Origin: Streptomyces flaveolus
GTDB lineage: Bacteria; Actinomycetota; Actinomycetes; Streptomycetales; Streptomycetaceae
NCBI RefSeq assembly: GCF_014648815.1
Contig: NZ_BMRV01000026.1
Coordinates: 1-43,719 of the forward strand
DNA: 43,719 nt
Reading direction: 5' to 3'
Part shown: positions 15,554-23,988 of the stretch, piece after piece
Layout of the letters: each line of letters opens with the position of its first letter
Numbering within the stretch: the stretch's first letter is position 1
Notes under the pieces: model-generated
What the model saw: only the letters and a program-made list of their open reading frames with translations
Database searches by the model: none
What the model was told of the DNA's origin: nothing
Translations under genes and position numbers: made by a program

Positions 15554-15733
15554 GATCGGCACGTCCTCTTTCCCTGGTGTTTCCTGAAGTACAGCTCGGG
15601 CAGCCGGTACGGTCGCACGGCTGACCGCTCCATTCTCCCAGCCCGGCCCGCATCCGCGAAAACCCCTTTTCATCGCGTGGGATACTCGGTTTCCGTAGTA
15701 CTTCCGGAACCCGAGCAGAACGGCAGCCACTCC

Positions 15734-17491
15734 ATGGCCTCGGTCACGTCCCTCAGCGACTCCGTCCAGCAGCACCTCGCGTCCGCCCTCTCGGCCGTCC
15801 GGCCGGAGGCCGCCGACGTCGACCCGCTGCTGCGACGAAGCGACCGGGCGGACTACCAGGCCAACGGCATCCTCGCCCTGGCCAAGAAGTCCAAGGCGAA
15901 CCCTCGGGAGCTGGCGGCCGAGGTCGTCTCGCACATCACCACCGGCGACCTGATCGCGGACGTCGAGGTCTCCGGGCCCGGCTTCCTGAACATCACCATC
16001 GGCGACCGGGCGATCACCGGGAACCTCGCCGCGCGGTACGCGGACGGCGAGCGCCTCGGCGTGCCGCTGAAGGAGGACGCGGGCGTCACGGTCGTCGACT
16101 ACGCCCAGCCGAACGTGGCGAAGGAGATGCACGTCGGCCACCTGCGGTCCGCGGTCATCGGCGACGCCCTGCGTGGCATGCTCGACTTCACCGGCGAGAA
16201 GACGATCGGCCGGCACCACATCGGCGACTGGGGCACCCAGTTCGGCATGCTCATCCAGTACCTGTTCGAGCACCCCGGCGAGCTGGCTCCGGCCGAGGAC
16301 GTCGACGGCGAGCAGGCGATGAGCAACCTGAACCGCGTGTACAAGGCGTCGCGTGCGCTCTTCGACTCGGACGAGGAGTTCAAGGACCGGGCCCGCAAGC
16401 GGGTCGTCGCCCTCCAGTCCGGTGACAAGGAGACGCTCGAACTGTGGCAGCAGTTCGTGGACGAGTCGAAGGTCTACTTCTACTCCGTCTTCGAGAAGCT
16501 CGACATGGAGATCCGCGACGAGGAGATCGTCGGCGAGTCCGCGTACAACGAGGGCATGCCCGAGACCGCCCGCCTCCTGGAGGAGATGGGTGTCGCGGTG
16601 CGCTCCGAGGGCGCGCTCGTGGTGTTCTTCGACGAGATCCGCGGCAAGGACGACCAGCCGGTCCCGCTGATCGTGCAGAAGGCCGACGGCGGCTTCGGCT
16701 ACGCGGCGTCCGACCTGACCGCGATCCGCAACCGCGTCCTCGACCTGCACGCGACCACGCTGCTGTACGTCGTCGACGTGCGCCAGTCGCTGCACTTCAG
16801 GATGGTCTTCGAGACGGCCCGCCGGGCCGGCTGGCTGAACGACGACGTCACCGCGCACAACATGGGCTACGGCACGGTGCTCGGCGCGGACGGCAAGCCC
16901 TTCAAGACGCGTGAGGGCGCGACCGTGCGGCTGGAGGACCTGCTGGACGAGGCGGTGCAGCGGGCCGCGGAGGTCGTCCGGGAGAAGGCGCGGGACCTCA
17001 CCGAGGAGGAGATCCAGGAGCGGGCCGCGCAGGTCGGCATCGGGGCCGTGAAGTACGCGGACCTGTCGACGTCGCCGAACCGCGACTACAAGTTCGACCT
17101 GGACCAGATGGTCTCGCTCAACGGCGACACGTCCGTCTACCTCCAGTACGCCTACGCCCGGATCCAGTCGATCCTGCGCAAGGCCGGCGAGGTCCGCCCC
17201 GCCGCTCACCCGGAGCTGGGCCTGCACGACGCGGAGCGGGCGCTGGGCCTGCACCTGGACGCGTTCGGGGACACGGTCTTCGAGGCGGCCGCGGAGTACG
17301 CCCCGCACAAGCTGACGGCGTACCTCTACCAGCTCGCGTCGCTGTACACGTCCTTCTACGACAAGTGCCCGGTCCTGAAGGCCGAGACGCCCGAGCAGGT
17401 GGAGAACCGCCTGTTCCTGTGCGACGTCACGGCCCGCACCCTGCACCGGGGCATGGCCCTGCTGGGCATCAGGACGCCCGAGCGGCTCTGA
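15734..17491 (+). CDS. argS: Arginyl-tRNA synthetase
   Basis: A 585-residue cytoplasmic class I synthetase that charges tRNA-Arg. The N-terminal additional domain (residues 1-~110) is followed by the catalytic core with the HIGH motif HVGH at 133-136 inside AQPNVAKEMHVGHLRSAV. The C-terminal anticodon-binding helical domain ends with the typical LLGIRTPERL. Length is normal for the family. The ATG at 15734 gives MASVTSLSDSVQQHLASAL; the ribosome site is weak. The gene diverges from lysS and overlaps the convergent N-acetyltransferase gene by 23 bp at the 3' end. I see no T-box or other leader regulator in the intergenic region. Confidence 0.96.
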   Translation: MASVTSLSDSVQQHLASALSAVRPEAADVDPLLRRSDRADYQANGILALAKKSKANPRELAAEVVSHITTGDLIADVEVSGPGFLNITIGDRAITGNLAARYADGERLGVPLKEDAGVTVVDYAQPNVAKEMHVGHLRSAVIGDALRGMLDFTGEKTIGRHHIGDWGTQFGMLIQYLFEHPGELAPAEDVDGEQAMSNLNRVYKASRALFDSDEEFKDRARKRVVALQSGDKETLELWQQFVDESKVYFYSVFEKLDMEIRDEEIVGESAYNEGMPETARLLEEMGVAVRSEGALVVFFDEIRGKDDQPVPLIVQKADGGFGYAASDLTAIRNRVLDLHATTLLYVVDVRQSLHFRMVFETARRAGWLNDDVTAHNMGYGTVLGADGKPFKTREGATVRLEDLLDEAVQRAAEVVREKARDLTEEEIQERAAQVGIGAVKYADLSTSPNRDYKFDLDQMVSLNGDTSVYLQYAYARIQSILRKAGEVRPAAHPELGLHDAERALGLHLDAFGDTVFEAAAEYAPHKLTAYLYQLASLYTSFYDKCPVLKAETPEQVENRLFLCDVTARTLHRGMALLGIRTPERL

Positions 17492-18374
17492 GTGCCTCGC
17501 CCGTGGCCGACGGGCGGGCCGTGCCGGCTCCGGCCGGCAGGGTCAGCCCGTCGGGCACGTCGATGCCGAACTCCTCCGCCAGCACCCGGCGGACCGCCGC
17601 CTCGTCCGGCACCTTCCGCTCGGTGACCGTGCCGTCGGCGCCCGTCGCGGTGACCCGGTCGCCGTCGAGCAGCAGGTGCCCGTCCGCCGTGAGGCGCTGC
17701 ACGTAGGGGCGGCGGGAGAAGGGCGACCGGGGGTTCGTGGCGATGTGCCAGTTGATGACCTCGTAGTCGCAACTCTCGAACGGCTCCAGCGTGAAGGCGT
17801 ACTGCGCCTGCCAGACGGCCTCCGCGGACGCCCCGCGCGCCTCGAGCACCCACATCTCCAGCGGCCCCCGGTGCGGTGCGTGCACCAGCCGGTGCCGGCG
17901 CCCGGCGTCCTGGAACTCGGTGTCCGCGATCAGCGGCACCGGCTCCAGCAGCGACCCGACGGCACCGAAACCGACGTCGGCCAGGTACGGCAGGGGTTCG
18001 CCGGGGACCTCGGCCAGCAGGGCCATGTGGGTGCGGGGCCGGTCCTCGACCCGGTCGGCGCCGACGACGACCCGCGCGGTCAGCCGGGTCACCCCGAACC
18101 CGAGTGCCTCCAGGGCGAGCGCGAACAGCGTGTTGTGCTCGTAGCAGTACCCGCCGCGCCGCCGCCCGTGGACCAGCTTGGCCATCAGGCCGGCGGGGTC
18201 GAGGGAGGGCGCCGTGCCGCCCAGGGCGTCGAGGTTCTCGAACGGGACCGCCCTCAGATGGGCGAGGTGGACACCCCGCAGGGTGGCCGCGTCGGCCCGC
18301 CGCTCCCCCTCCCAGCCGATCCGCCCGAGGTACGCGTCGAGGTCGAACGGTGTGGTCCGTGCGCTGTCAGCCAT
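17469..18374 (-). CDS. Arylamine N-acetyltransferase family protein
   Basis: A 301-residue member of the NAT family, which transfers acetyl groups from acetyl-CoA to arylamines, hydrazines or related acceptors; some relatives close amides in antibiotic pathways. The Cys-His-Asp triad is intact: Cys77 in GGYCYEHN, His116 in RTHMALL and Asp133 in LADVGFG. The N-terminus DLDAYLGRIGW and the AVPFENLD segment are typical. Its 3' end overlaps that of argS by 23 bp. The following gene on this strand lies upstream at 18446-19675, 71 bp away, so the aminotransferase and this gene might share a transcript. The physiological acceptor is unknown. Confidence 0.92.
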   Translation of the reverse strand: MADSARTTPFDLDAYLGRIGWEGERRADAATLRGVHLAHLRAVPFENLDALGGTAPSLDPAGLMAKLVHGRRRGGYCYEHNTLFALALEALGFGVTRLTARVVVGADRVEDRPRTHMALLAEVPGEPLPYLADVGFGAVGSLLEPVPLIADTEFQDAGRRHRLVHAPHRGPLEMWVLEARGASAEAVWQAQYAFTLEPFESCDYEVINWHIATNPRSPFSRRPYVQRLTADGHLLLDGDRVTATGADGTVTERKVPDEAAVRRVLAEEFGIDVPDGLTLPAGAGTARPSATGEALRAARAS

Positions 18375-18445
18375 ACCGCCACCCTAGGGACGCATCGCCC
18401 GCCCCGTCCGCCGTCCACGGCCGGACCGGCGCCCGGCCTTTCGTC

Positions 18446-19675
18446 CTAGGCCGACAGGCCCAGGTCCCCCAGCGCCGCGCCCAGCCGCCGCAGCCCCTCC
18501 GCGATCTCGTCCGGCGTCTGTGTGACGAAGCACAGCCGCATCGTGGCGCGGTCGGGCTCACCGGCGTGGAAGGGGGCGCCGGGCACGTACGCCACGTCGT
18601 GCCGGACCACCTCGGGCAGCAGGGCCGTGGTGTCGTACCGCTCCGGCAGCCGCGCCCACAGGAACATGCCGCCCTCGGGAGTGGTCCACACCGACCCCGT
18701 CGGCAGCGCGTCCGCCAGGCCCGCGAGCATGGCGTCCCGGCGTTCCCGGTAGGCGGCGGCGACGCGGGCGACGTGGGCGTCCAGGTCGCTGTCGGCCAGG
18801 TACCGGGCGGCGGCGAGCTGGTTCACGGTCGGGGTGTGCAGGTCGGCGGCCTGCTTGGCGACCGCGCAGGCCCGGCGCAGCTCGGCGGGCGCCCGCAGCC
18901 AGCCCAGGCGCAGGCCGGGCGCCATCACCTTGGAGAAGGAGCCCAGCAGCACGGTGCGGTCCCGGGCCCCCTCGTAGGAGGCGATCCACGGCACCCGCTC
19001 GCCCTCGAAGCGCAGCTCCCCGTACGGGTCGTCCTCGACGATCCACAGCCCGCACCGGCCGGCGACCTCGGCGACGGCGGCACGGCGGGCGGCGGGCATG
19101 GTGCGGCCGGTCGGGTTCGAGAAGGTGGGCACGGTGTAGAGCAGCTTGGGCCGCTCGCGCGCCACCAGCTCCTCCAGCGCCACGGGGTCCGGCCCGTCCT
19201 GGTCACCGGGCACGGCGACCACGCGGGCGCCCGCGAAGCCGAAGGCCTGGAGGGCGGCCAGGTAGCAGGGGCTCTCGACGAGGACCGTGTCGCCGGGTTC
19301 GACCAGGGCGGTGGCGAGCAGGGACAGTGCCTGCTGCGAGCCGGTGGTGACGAGGATGTCGTCGGCGTCGGTGGCCAGCCCGCGCACCGAGGTACGGGCG
19401 GCGAGCGCGGCCCGCAGGACGGGCTCGCCCTCGGTGGTGGAGTACTGCAGCGCCTGCGCGGGCGCCTCGGCGAGGACGGCCCGGTACGCGGCGGCGATGC
19501 CCTCCGCGTCGAACAGCGAGGGGGCCGGCAGCCCGCCCGCGAAGTTGATCACCTCGGGGCGGGCGGTGACGGCGAGGATGTCCCGTACCGGCGAACCGCC
19601 GATCGACCGGGCCCGCGCGGCGAGCGGCGGCAGCGGTGCGGTGGCGGTGGGAGCGGCGTCCTGAGTCACTGTCAT
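18446..19675 (-). CDS. PLP-dependent aminotransferase, class I/II (2-aminoadipate aminotransferase-like)
   Basis: A 409-residue fold-type I aminotransferase. PLP-binding features are intact: TTGSQQALSLL near residue 110, the SNPTG motif at 186-190, EDDPYGELRF near 214, and the Schiff-base lysine Lys249 in GSFSKVMAPGLRLGW. It has no N-terminal GntR domain, unlike MocR regulators. The FAGGLPAPSLFD start and spacing resemble the kynurenine/2-aminoadipate and valine-pyruvate-like group. The precise amino donor cannot be read from sequence. The ATG at 19675 starts MTVTQDAAPTATAP. It is cytoplasmic and lies head-on to no convergent gene; the neighbouring HTH membrane protein ends 66 bp upstream on the same strand. 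Confidence 0.88.
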   Translation of the reverse strand: MTVTQDAAPTATAPLPPLAARARSIGGSPVRDILAVTARPEVINFAGGLPAPSLFDAEGIAAAYRAVLAEAPAQALQYSTTEGEPVLRAALAARTSVRGLATDADDILVTTGSQQALSLLATALVEPGDTVLVESPCYLAALQAFGFAGARVVAVPGDQDGPDPVALEELVARERPKLLYTVPTFSNPTGRTMPAARRAAVAEVAGRCGLWIVEDDPYGELRFEGERVPWIASYEGARDRTVLLGSFSKVMAPGLRLGWLRAPAELRRACAVAKQAADLHTPTVNQLAAARYLADSDLDAHVARVAAAYRERRDAMLAGLADALPTGSVWTTPEGGMFLWARLPERYDTTALLPEVVRHDVAYVPGAPFHAGEPDRATMRLCFVTQTPDEIAEGLRRLGAALGDLGLSA

Positions 19676-19741
19676 GGCCGCAGCCTAGGGAAGTATGTGC
19701 CCTCTACAGGGACGTTTCCGTGATGCGGACACGGGGGCGGG

Positions 19742-21349
19742 TCAGGTCCCCTCGACCCGCTCCCAGGCGTGGCTGCCGAGCGGATACGCGTAGTAGGACG
19801 CGTCCTTGGACGCGCTGGTGCGGAACGGCTTGCCGTGGTCGTCGATGCGCAGGGTGCCCTGCCGCTCGCCGCTCGACCACTCCAGCTCCAGGTACCAGCT
19901 GACGTCGTGGCCGCTGGTGTGCGCCTTGACGTGGAACACCTCGGGGTCGGACTCGGTGACCTTGTACGGGAAGTCCCGCTGCCCCGCGACCGGCATCGCC
20001 AGCGGGGTGCCCAGGTCCAGCGAGACGTCGAAGGACGCGGTGTCCACCCCGCCGCCGCAGCCGTTGCCCATCACGTACTGGTTCCAGTCCAGCGCCGGCT
20101 TGCTGCTCACCACGCGCACGTGCAGGTCCTCGAGGACCACGGTCTCCTCGCCGGTGCCCTGCACGGCGAGGGCGACCGTCTGCCGGTTCGCGGAGACCGC
20201 GCCGTAGGCGGTGGCCCAGCCGACCGCGTCCTGCTGCGGGGGTGGGGGCAGCACGTTCTGCGGGCTGCGGTCGACCAGGAAGGCGTGGTCGCAGGGCACG
20301 TCCCAGTAGTACGGGGTGGTCGCCACGGTGAGCGCCGGGCCACTGGCGGGGGCGGGGCGGCTGGGCGCGGCCGTGCTCTCGCGCGCCGCGGGCGCCGAGG
20401 AGGATGCGGAGGAGGACGGCGACGGGGAGGCGGACGCCGAGGCGGAGGCGCTCGCGCTCGGCGACGCCGGCCGGGTGGCGGTCCCGGACACCTGGGCGGA
20501 GGCCGACACGGTGGCCCCGACGGCCCCGGCCGGACCGCGCTGCCCGCCGTCGCCGTCGCCCGGCACGAGGTTCGCCACGAGCGCCACGGCACCGGCGATG
20601 ACGACGACACCGGTCGCGGCGTACAGGGCGGTGCGGTGCCGCCGACGGCGCGAGGGAGCGGGGCGCTCCGGTGCGGAGGGGGCGTCCAGGGTGTAGGAGG
20701 AGGTCGGTGCGGTCCCGGCCCCGGCCCCGGACACCGCCCCCGGCCCAGAGACGGACGCCGCCCCGGAAACCGACCCCGGCCCAGAGACGGACGCCGCCCC
20801 CGAGACCGACCCCGGCCCAGAGGCAGACCCCTGCCCGGTGGTGGGCGCCGTCCCGGAAACCGACCCCGGCCCAGAGACGGACGCCGCCCCCGAGACCGAC
20901 CCCGGCCCGGAGGCGGGCCCCTGCCCGGTGGTGGGCGCCTGTTCCGGTGCGGACGCCTCTCCGGGGGCCGACGCCGCGGGCGCTGACGACGCGTCCGGCG
21001 GGCCGCTCCCCTCCCCCGCGGGCGCCGCCGCGCTGTCCGCCTCGGCGGCGTCCCCGGCCGCCGCTTCCGCCGGGGGCGCCTGGCGCCCGGGGTCCTCCCC
21101 CTTCTTCACGCCGCGCAGCGCATCCGCGCGGATCCACCGGCGATGGAGTTCGAGCAGCTCCTCGGGGGTCGCCCGGCACACCCGGGCCAGCCGCTCGACG
21201 GGCGCGAACTCGACGGGTACGACCTCCCCGCTGACGTACCGATGCACAGTGGACGCGCTCATGTGCAGCCGCTTGCCCAACGCCCCGTAGCTGAGCCCGG
21301 AACGCTCCTTGAGCTCCTGCAGCAGTCCCGCGAAGTCGTCCCCCGCCAC
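19742..21349 (-). CDS. Membrane-anchored XRE-type HTH protein with tandem-repeat linker
   Basis: A 535-residue protein with four zones. Residues 1-~70 are an XRE-like HTH (GLSYGALGKRLHMSASTVHRYVSGE). Residues ~75-225 are low complexity, including tandem SGPGSVSGAASV units. One transmembrane helix lies at about 238-260 (ATGVVVIAGAVALVANLV). A Ser/Ala/Pro linker then leads to an extracellular domain (~345-535) with a DVPCDHAFLVDRSPQN motif, a second Cys in GNGCGGGVD, and an aromatic-rich end. DNA binding inside and a sensor-like domain outside suggest a one-component membrane regulator. The GTG at 21349 is chosen for the purine-rich GAGGGAGAGA site. A DUF4232 lipoprotein gene diverges from it. 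Function is unproven. Confidence 0.82.
   Translation of the reverse strand: MAGDDFAGLLQELKERSGLSYGALGKRLHMSASTVHRYVSGEVVPVEFAPVERLARVCRATPEELLELHRRWIRADALRGVKKGEDPGRQAPPAEAAAGDAAEADSAAAPAGEGSGPPDASSAPAASAPGEASAPEQAPTTGQGPASGPGSVSGAASVSGPGSVSGTAPTTGQGSASGPGSVSGAASVSGPGSVSGAASVSGPGAVSGAGAGTAPTSSYTLDAPSAPERPAPSRRRRHRTALYAATGVVVIAGAVALVANLVPGDGDGGQRGPAGAVGATVSASAQVSGTATRPASPSASASASASASPSPSSSASSSAPAARESTAAPSRPAPASGPALTVATTPYYWDVPCDHAFLVDRSPQNVLPPPPQQDAVGWATAYGAVSANRQTVALAVQGTGEETVVLEDLHVRVVSSKPALDWNQYVMGNGCGGGVDTASFDVSLDLGTPLAMPVAGQRDFPYKVTESDPEVFHVKAHTSGHDVSWYLELEWSSGERQGTLRIDDHGKPFRTSASKDASYYAYPLGSHAWERVEGT
20731..20945. repeat. In-frame 36-bp and 90-bp tandem repeats within the HTH membrane protein gene
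   Basis: The coding sequence here is built of near-identical 36-bp units (12 residues, SGPGSVSGAASV). A higher-order 90-bp period is also present; for example CTGCCCGGTGGT recurs at 20831 and 20921. The periods are multiples of three, so copy-number change keeps the frame. Confidence 0.85.
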
Positions 21350-21558
21350 CGTCTCTCCCTCTCCCGCATCCCCGCACCGCGTCCCAGAGGGACACCGTTT
21401 CCCCAGGTCAGAGCCGTTCCCGGCATCCCATTGTCCCGCATGCCGCGGCACGGCTGGCGCACGGGACGACTCGGACCCCAAGCTGTGGTCATCCAAGCAG
21501 CCGCTCCCGGCGAACGGTCGAGCGGCTCACCCAACTTCCATCGAAACGGGGCCCCTTC

Positions 21559-22314
21559 ATGTCTGCACGCACCACCCGTACCCGCCTGTTCGCCGCCACC
21601 ACGATCGCCCTGGCCGCGCTCGCCCTGACGGCCTGTGAGGGCGGTTCGGACACGGGCGCCGAGAGCGGCCCGTCCACCTCCGCGACGGCCACGGGCCAGA
21701 ACACCCCGTCCGCCGGCGCCTCCGCCTCCACGGGCGGCGACAAGGGCTCGTCCGGTACGACGACGGGCTCGGGCACGGACACCCACGGCTCCACCGGCTC
21801 CTCCGGATCCACCGGCTCCTCGGGCTCCGGCGGCAAGGACGCCTCCTCCGGCTCGGCCGGCGGCAACAGCGGCTCCGGCGCCCAGGGCAGCGACGCCGAG
21901 GACGACATGCCCGGCGAGTGCTCCGCGTCCGACGTGAAGATCACCGCGCAGAAGCTGTCCCGCCCCCTCAACCACCTGCTGCTGACCGCCACCAACACCG
22001 GCTCGAAGACGTGCATGCTGCCCCCGTATCCGGCGGCCCGCTTCGGCGAGGCCCAGGCGGTGCCGCCGGTCGCGGAGGCCACCAAGCCGCAGTCGCTGAC
22101 CGGAGTCGCACCCGGCGAGTCCGGCTACGCCGGGGTGGTCCTGTCGGCCGGCGACGGCAGCGGCGAGAACGGCTACGAGACGAACACCCTCACGATCCCC
22201 TTCGAGGACGGCTCCATCGCCACGGTCGCCCTGCCCGCCGGCGGCGTGTACGTCGACACCGCGTTGACGGTCACCTACTGGCAGACCGACGTGGACGCGG
22301 CCGTCGGGTACTGA
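21559..22314 (+). CDS. DUF4232 lipoprotein
   Basis: A 251-residue exported lipoprotein. The signal peptide ends in LALTAC, with Cys26 as the lipidation site. Residues ~30-115 are a Ser/Gly/Thr-rich wall-spanning linker. The C-terminal ~135 residues match the DUF4232 pattern: an early Cys in GECSASDVKI, NHLLLTATNTGSKTCMLPPYP with the second conserved Cys, GESGYAGVVLSAGDGS, and VTYWQTDVDAAVGY at the end. This beta-sandwich domain is common in streptomycete surface proteins and has no known activity. The ATG at 21559 follows a GGGG-rich segment. It diverges from the HTH membrane protein, and the shared 209-bp intergenic region could allow co-regulation. Confidence 0.85.
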   Translation: MSARTTRTRLFAATTIALAALALTACEGGSDTGAESGPSTSATATGQNTPSAGASASTGGDKGSSGTTTGSGTDTHGSTGSSGSTGSSGSGGKDASSGSAGGNSGSGAQGSDAEDDMPGECSASDVKITAQKLSRPLNHLLLTATNTGSKTCMLPPYPAARFGEAQAVPPVAEATKPQSLTGVAPGESGYAGVVLSAGDGSGENGYETNTLTIPFEDGSIATVALPAGGVYVDTALTVTYWQTDVDAAVGY

Positions 22315-22357
22315 AGAGGTGCCCGCACCCCCTGCGCGAAGCACCGGGGGAGGTCGC

Positions 22358-23350
22358 TCAGCGCAGGGTGCGAGCGACCTCGGTGGCCCAGTAGGTCAGG
22401 ATGTTGCGCGCGCCGGCCCGCTTGATGCCGGTGAGCGTCTCCAGGATGGCCCGGTCGCGGTCGATCCAGCCCTTCTCGGCGGCGGCCTCGATCATCGAGT
22501 ACTCGCCGGAGATCTGGTAGGCGGCAACGGGCACGTCCACGGCCTCGGCGACCTTGGCCAGGATGTCGAGGTAGGGGCCGGCCGGCTTGACCATCACCAT
22601 GTCGGCGCCCTCCTCCAGGTCGAGCGCCAGCTCCCGCATCGACTCGCGCACGTTGGCGCCGTCCTGCTGGTAGGTCTTGCGGTCGCCCTTGAGCGAGGAT
22701 CCGACCGCCTCGCGGAAGGGCCCGTAGAAGGCGGAGGCGTACTTCGCGGTGTAGGCGAGGATGGCGACATCCTCCCGCCCGATCTGGTCGAGGGCGTCGC
22801 GGACGACCCCGATCTGGCCGTCCATCATCCCGCTGGGACCGACCACATGGGCGCCGGCGTCGGCCTGGACCTGGGCCATCTCGGCGTACCGCTCGAGGGT
22901 GGCGTCGTTGTCGACCCGGCCCTGGTCGTCGAGCACACCGCAGTGCCCGTGGTCGGTGAACTCGTCGAGGCACAGGTCGGACATGACGAGCAGCTCGTCC
23001 CCGACCTCGGCCCGCACGTCCCGCAGGGCGACCTGGAGGATCCCGTCCGGGTCGGTCCCGACCGTCCCGGCGGCGTCCTTCTTGGCCTCCTCCGGCACGC
23101 CGAACAGCATGATCCCGGAGATCCCGGCCTCGACCGCCTCGGCGGCGGCCTTCTTCAGGCTGTCCCGGGTGTGCTGCACGACCCCGGGCATCGCCGCGAT
23201 CGGCACCGGCTCGCTCACGCCCTCCCGCACGAAGGCGGGCAGGATCAGGTCGGCGGGATGCAGTCGCGTCTCGGCGACCATCCGACGCATGACGGGAGTG
23301 GTCCGCAGCCGCCGGGGCCGGGTGCCGGGAAAGGATCCGTACGTCGTCAT
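22358..23350 (-). CDS. hemB: Delta-aminolevulinic acid dehydratase (porphobilinogen synthase)
   Basis: A 330-residue HemB, which condenses two 5-aminolevulinate molecules into porphobilinogen. The two active-site lysines are present: Lys203 in AYTAKYASAFYGPFR and Lys255 in MVMVKPAGPYLDI (the Schiff-base residue). The metal-site segment reads SDLCLDEFTDHGHCG: the first and third zinc cysteines are present (Cys127, Cys137) but the middle one is Asp129, a mixed pattern between zinc and magnesium types. The ATG at 23350 is preceded by AGGTGG. Other hem genes are 3.3 kb away on the same strand, with unrelated genes between. No Rex-type site is visible upstream. Confidence 0.96.
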   Translation of the reverse strand: MTTYGSFPGTRPRRLRTTPVMRRMVAETRLHPADLILPAFVREGVSEPVPIAAMPGVVQHTRDSLKKAAAEAVEAGISGIMLFGVPEEAKKDAAGTVGTDPDGILQVALRDVRAEVGDELLVMSDLCLDEFTDHGHCGVLDDQGRVDNDATLERYAEMAQVQADAGAHVVGPSGMMDGQIGVVRDALDQIGREDVAILAYTAKYASAFYGPFREAVGSSLKGDRKTYQQDGANVRESMRELALDLEEGADMVMVKPAGPYLDILAKVAEAVDVPVAAYQISGEYSMIEAAAEKGWIDRDRAILETLTGIKRAGARNILTYWATEVARTLR

Positions 23351-23412
23351 ACCACCTACGCTACGCCCGCCCCCGCCATGCCTTTGCCGACGCGGAGTCG
23401 GCCCCGGAACCC

Positions 23413-23443
23413 TTGACCTCGACCAAACTTGAGCTTCTACGGT
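23413..23443 (+). promoter_or_regulatory. MerR-type promoter with 19-bp spacer and SoxR-like dyad
   Basis: TTGACC (23413-23418) and TACGGT (23438-23443) are separated by 19 bp, the long spacing of MerR-family promoters. Between them, CCTCGACCAAACTTGAGC (23417-23434) matches 13 of 18 positions of the SoxR-type dyad CCTCAAGTTAACTTGAGG as I recall it. The next gene's ATG starts 8 bases after the -10 end, so its mRNA would be leaderless. Confidence 0.5.
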
Positions 23444-23450
23444 CGGTGCC

Positions 23451-23909
23451 ATGGACTACTCGCACAGCGACGCCGAACTCATCCAACAGCCCGTCGGCTA
23501 CTGGACCTGGGCGGCCTACAAGGCCGTCGTCACCCGCACCCGGGTGGCCCTCGCCGAGATCGGCACGACCCAGCCCCAGTGGTGGGCCCTCAACCAGGTC
23601 GCCCGCGCGGACACCCCGAAGACCCGCGCCGAGGTCTCCCGCATCCTGCGCGGCTACCTCGACACGGGCGCGGACACCATGGAGGCGGAGATCGACGCGA
23701 CCGTCACCGCCGGCTGGATCACCGAGCACCCCGACGGCCGCCTGACCCTCACGACCGAGGGCCGCGCCTTCTACGAGAAGGCGGCCGCCCTCCAGACCGA
23801 CCTGTGGACGCAACGCCACTCGGGAATCTCCGACGAGGAGTACCTGACCACCATGAAGGTCCTCCAGCGCCTCATCCACAACACGGGAGGCCAGGCCTGG
23901 CACCACTGA
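23451..23909 (+). CDS. MarR-like winged-helix transcriptional regulator
   Basis: A 152-residue protein with the length and layout of MarR-type regulators. It has an N-terminal helix (VGYWTWAAYKAVVTRTRVAL), a W-rich helix-turn-helix start (TTQPQWWALNQVAR), and a wing region (GWITEHPDGRLTLTTEGRAFYEKA), followed by a C-terminal dimerisation helix (YLTTMKVLQRLIHN). The recognition helix is less canonical than in textbook MarR proteins, so the family call is probable rather than certain. The ATG at 23451 has no ribosome site and lies at the expected transcription start of the MerR-type promoter, which fits leaderless translation. Targets are unknown. Confidence 0.72.
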   Translation: MDYSHSDAELIQQPVGYWTWAAYKAVVTRTRVALAEIGTTQPQWWALNQVARADTPKTRAEVSRILRGYLDTGADTMEAEIDATVTAGWITEHPDGRLTLTTEGRAFYEKAAALQTDLWTQRHSGISDEEYLTTMKVLQRLIHNTGGQAWHH

Positions 23910-23918
23910 CCCGCCCTT

Positions 23919-23945
23919 CGTCCCGGGGCCCTCGTCCCCGGGACG
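23919..23945. terminator. Hairpin terminator after the MarR-like gene
   Basis: CGTCCCGGGG (23919-23928) pairs perfectly with CCCCGGGACG (23936-23945) over a 7-nt loop, ten bases after the MarR-like stop codon. There is no T-tract. Confidence 0.6.
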
Positions 23946-23988
23946 CGGACGGCGGAACCAATCACCGGCGCGGGATGTCCGAACAGAT

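Noticed and set aside
13910..15733. Upstream part of the long plus-strand frame leading into argS
   Set aside because: It is antisense to lysS and low in plausible structure; argS begins at 15734, where family similarity starts.
15554..15733. T-box or riboswitch upstream of lysS or argS
   Set aside because: No specifier/antiterminator-like structure or conserved T-box sequence is visible in the 180-bp gap.
20731..20945. Regular repeats considered as a CRISPR array
   Set aside because: The repeats are tandem without unique spacers, are multiples of three, and lie inside a coding frame.
23351..23412. Rex operator upstream of hemB
   Set aside because: No TTGTGAA...TTCACAA-like dyad is present; hemB appears outside the visible Rex control.
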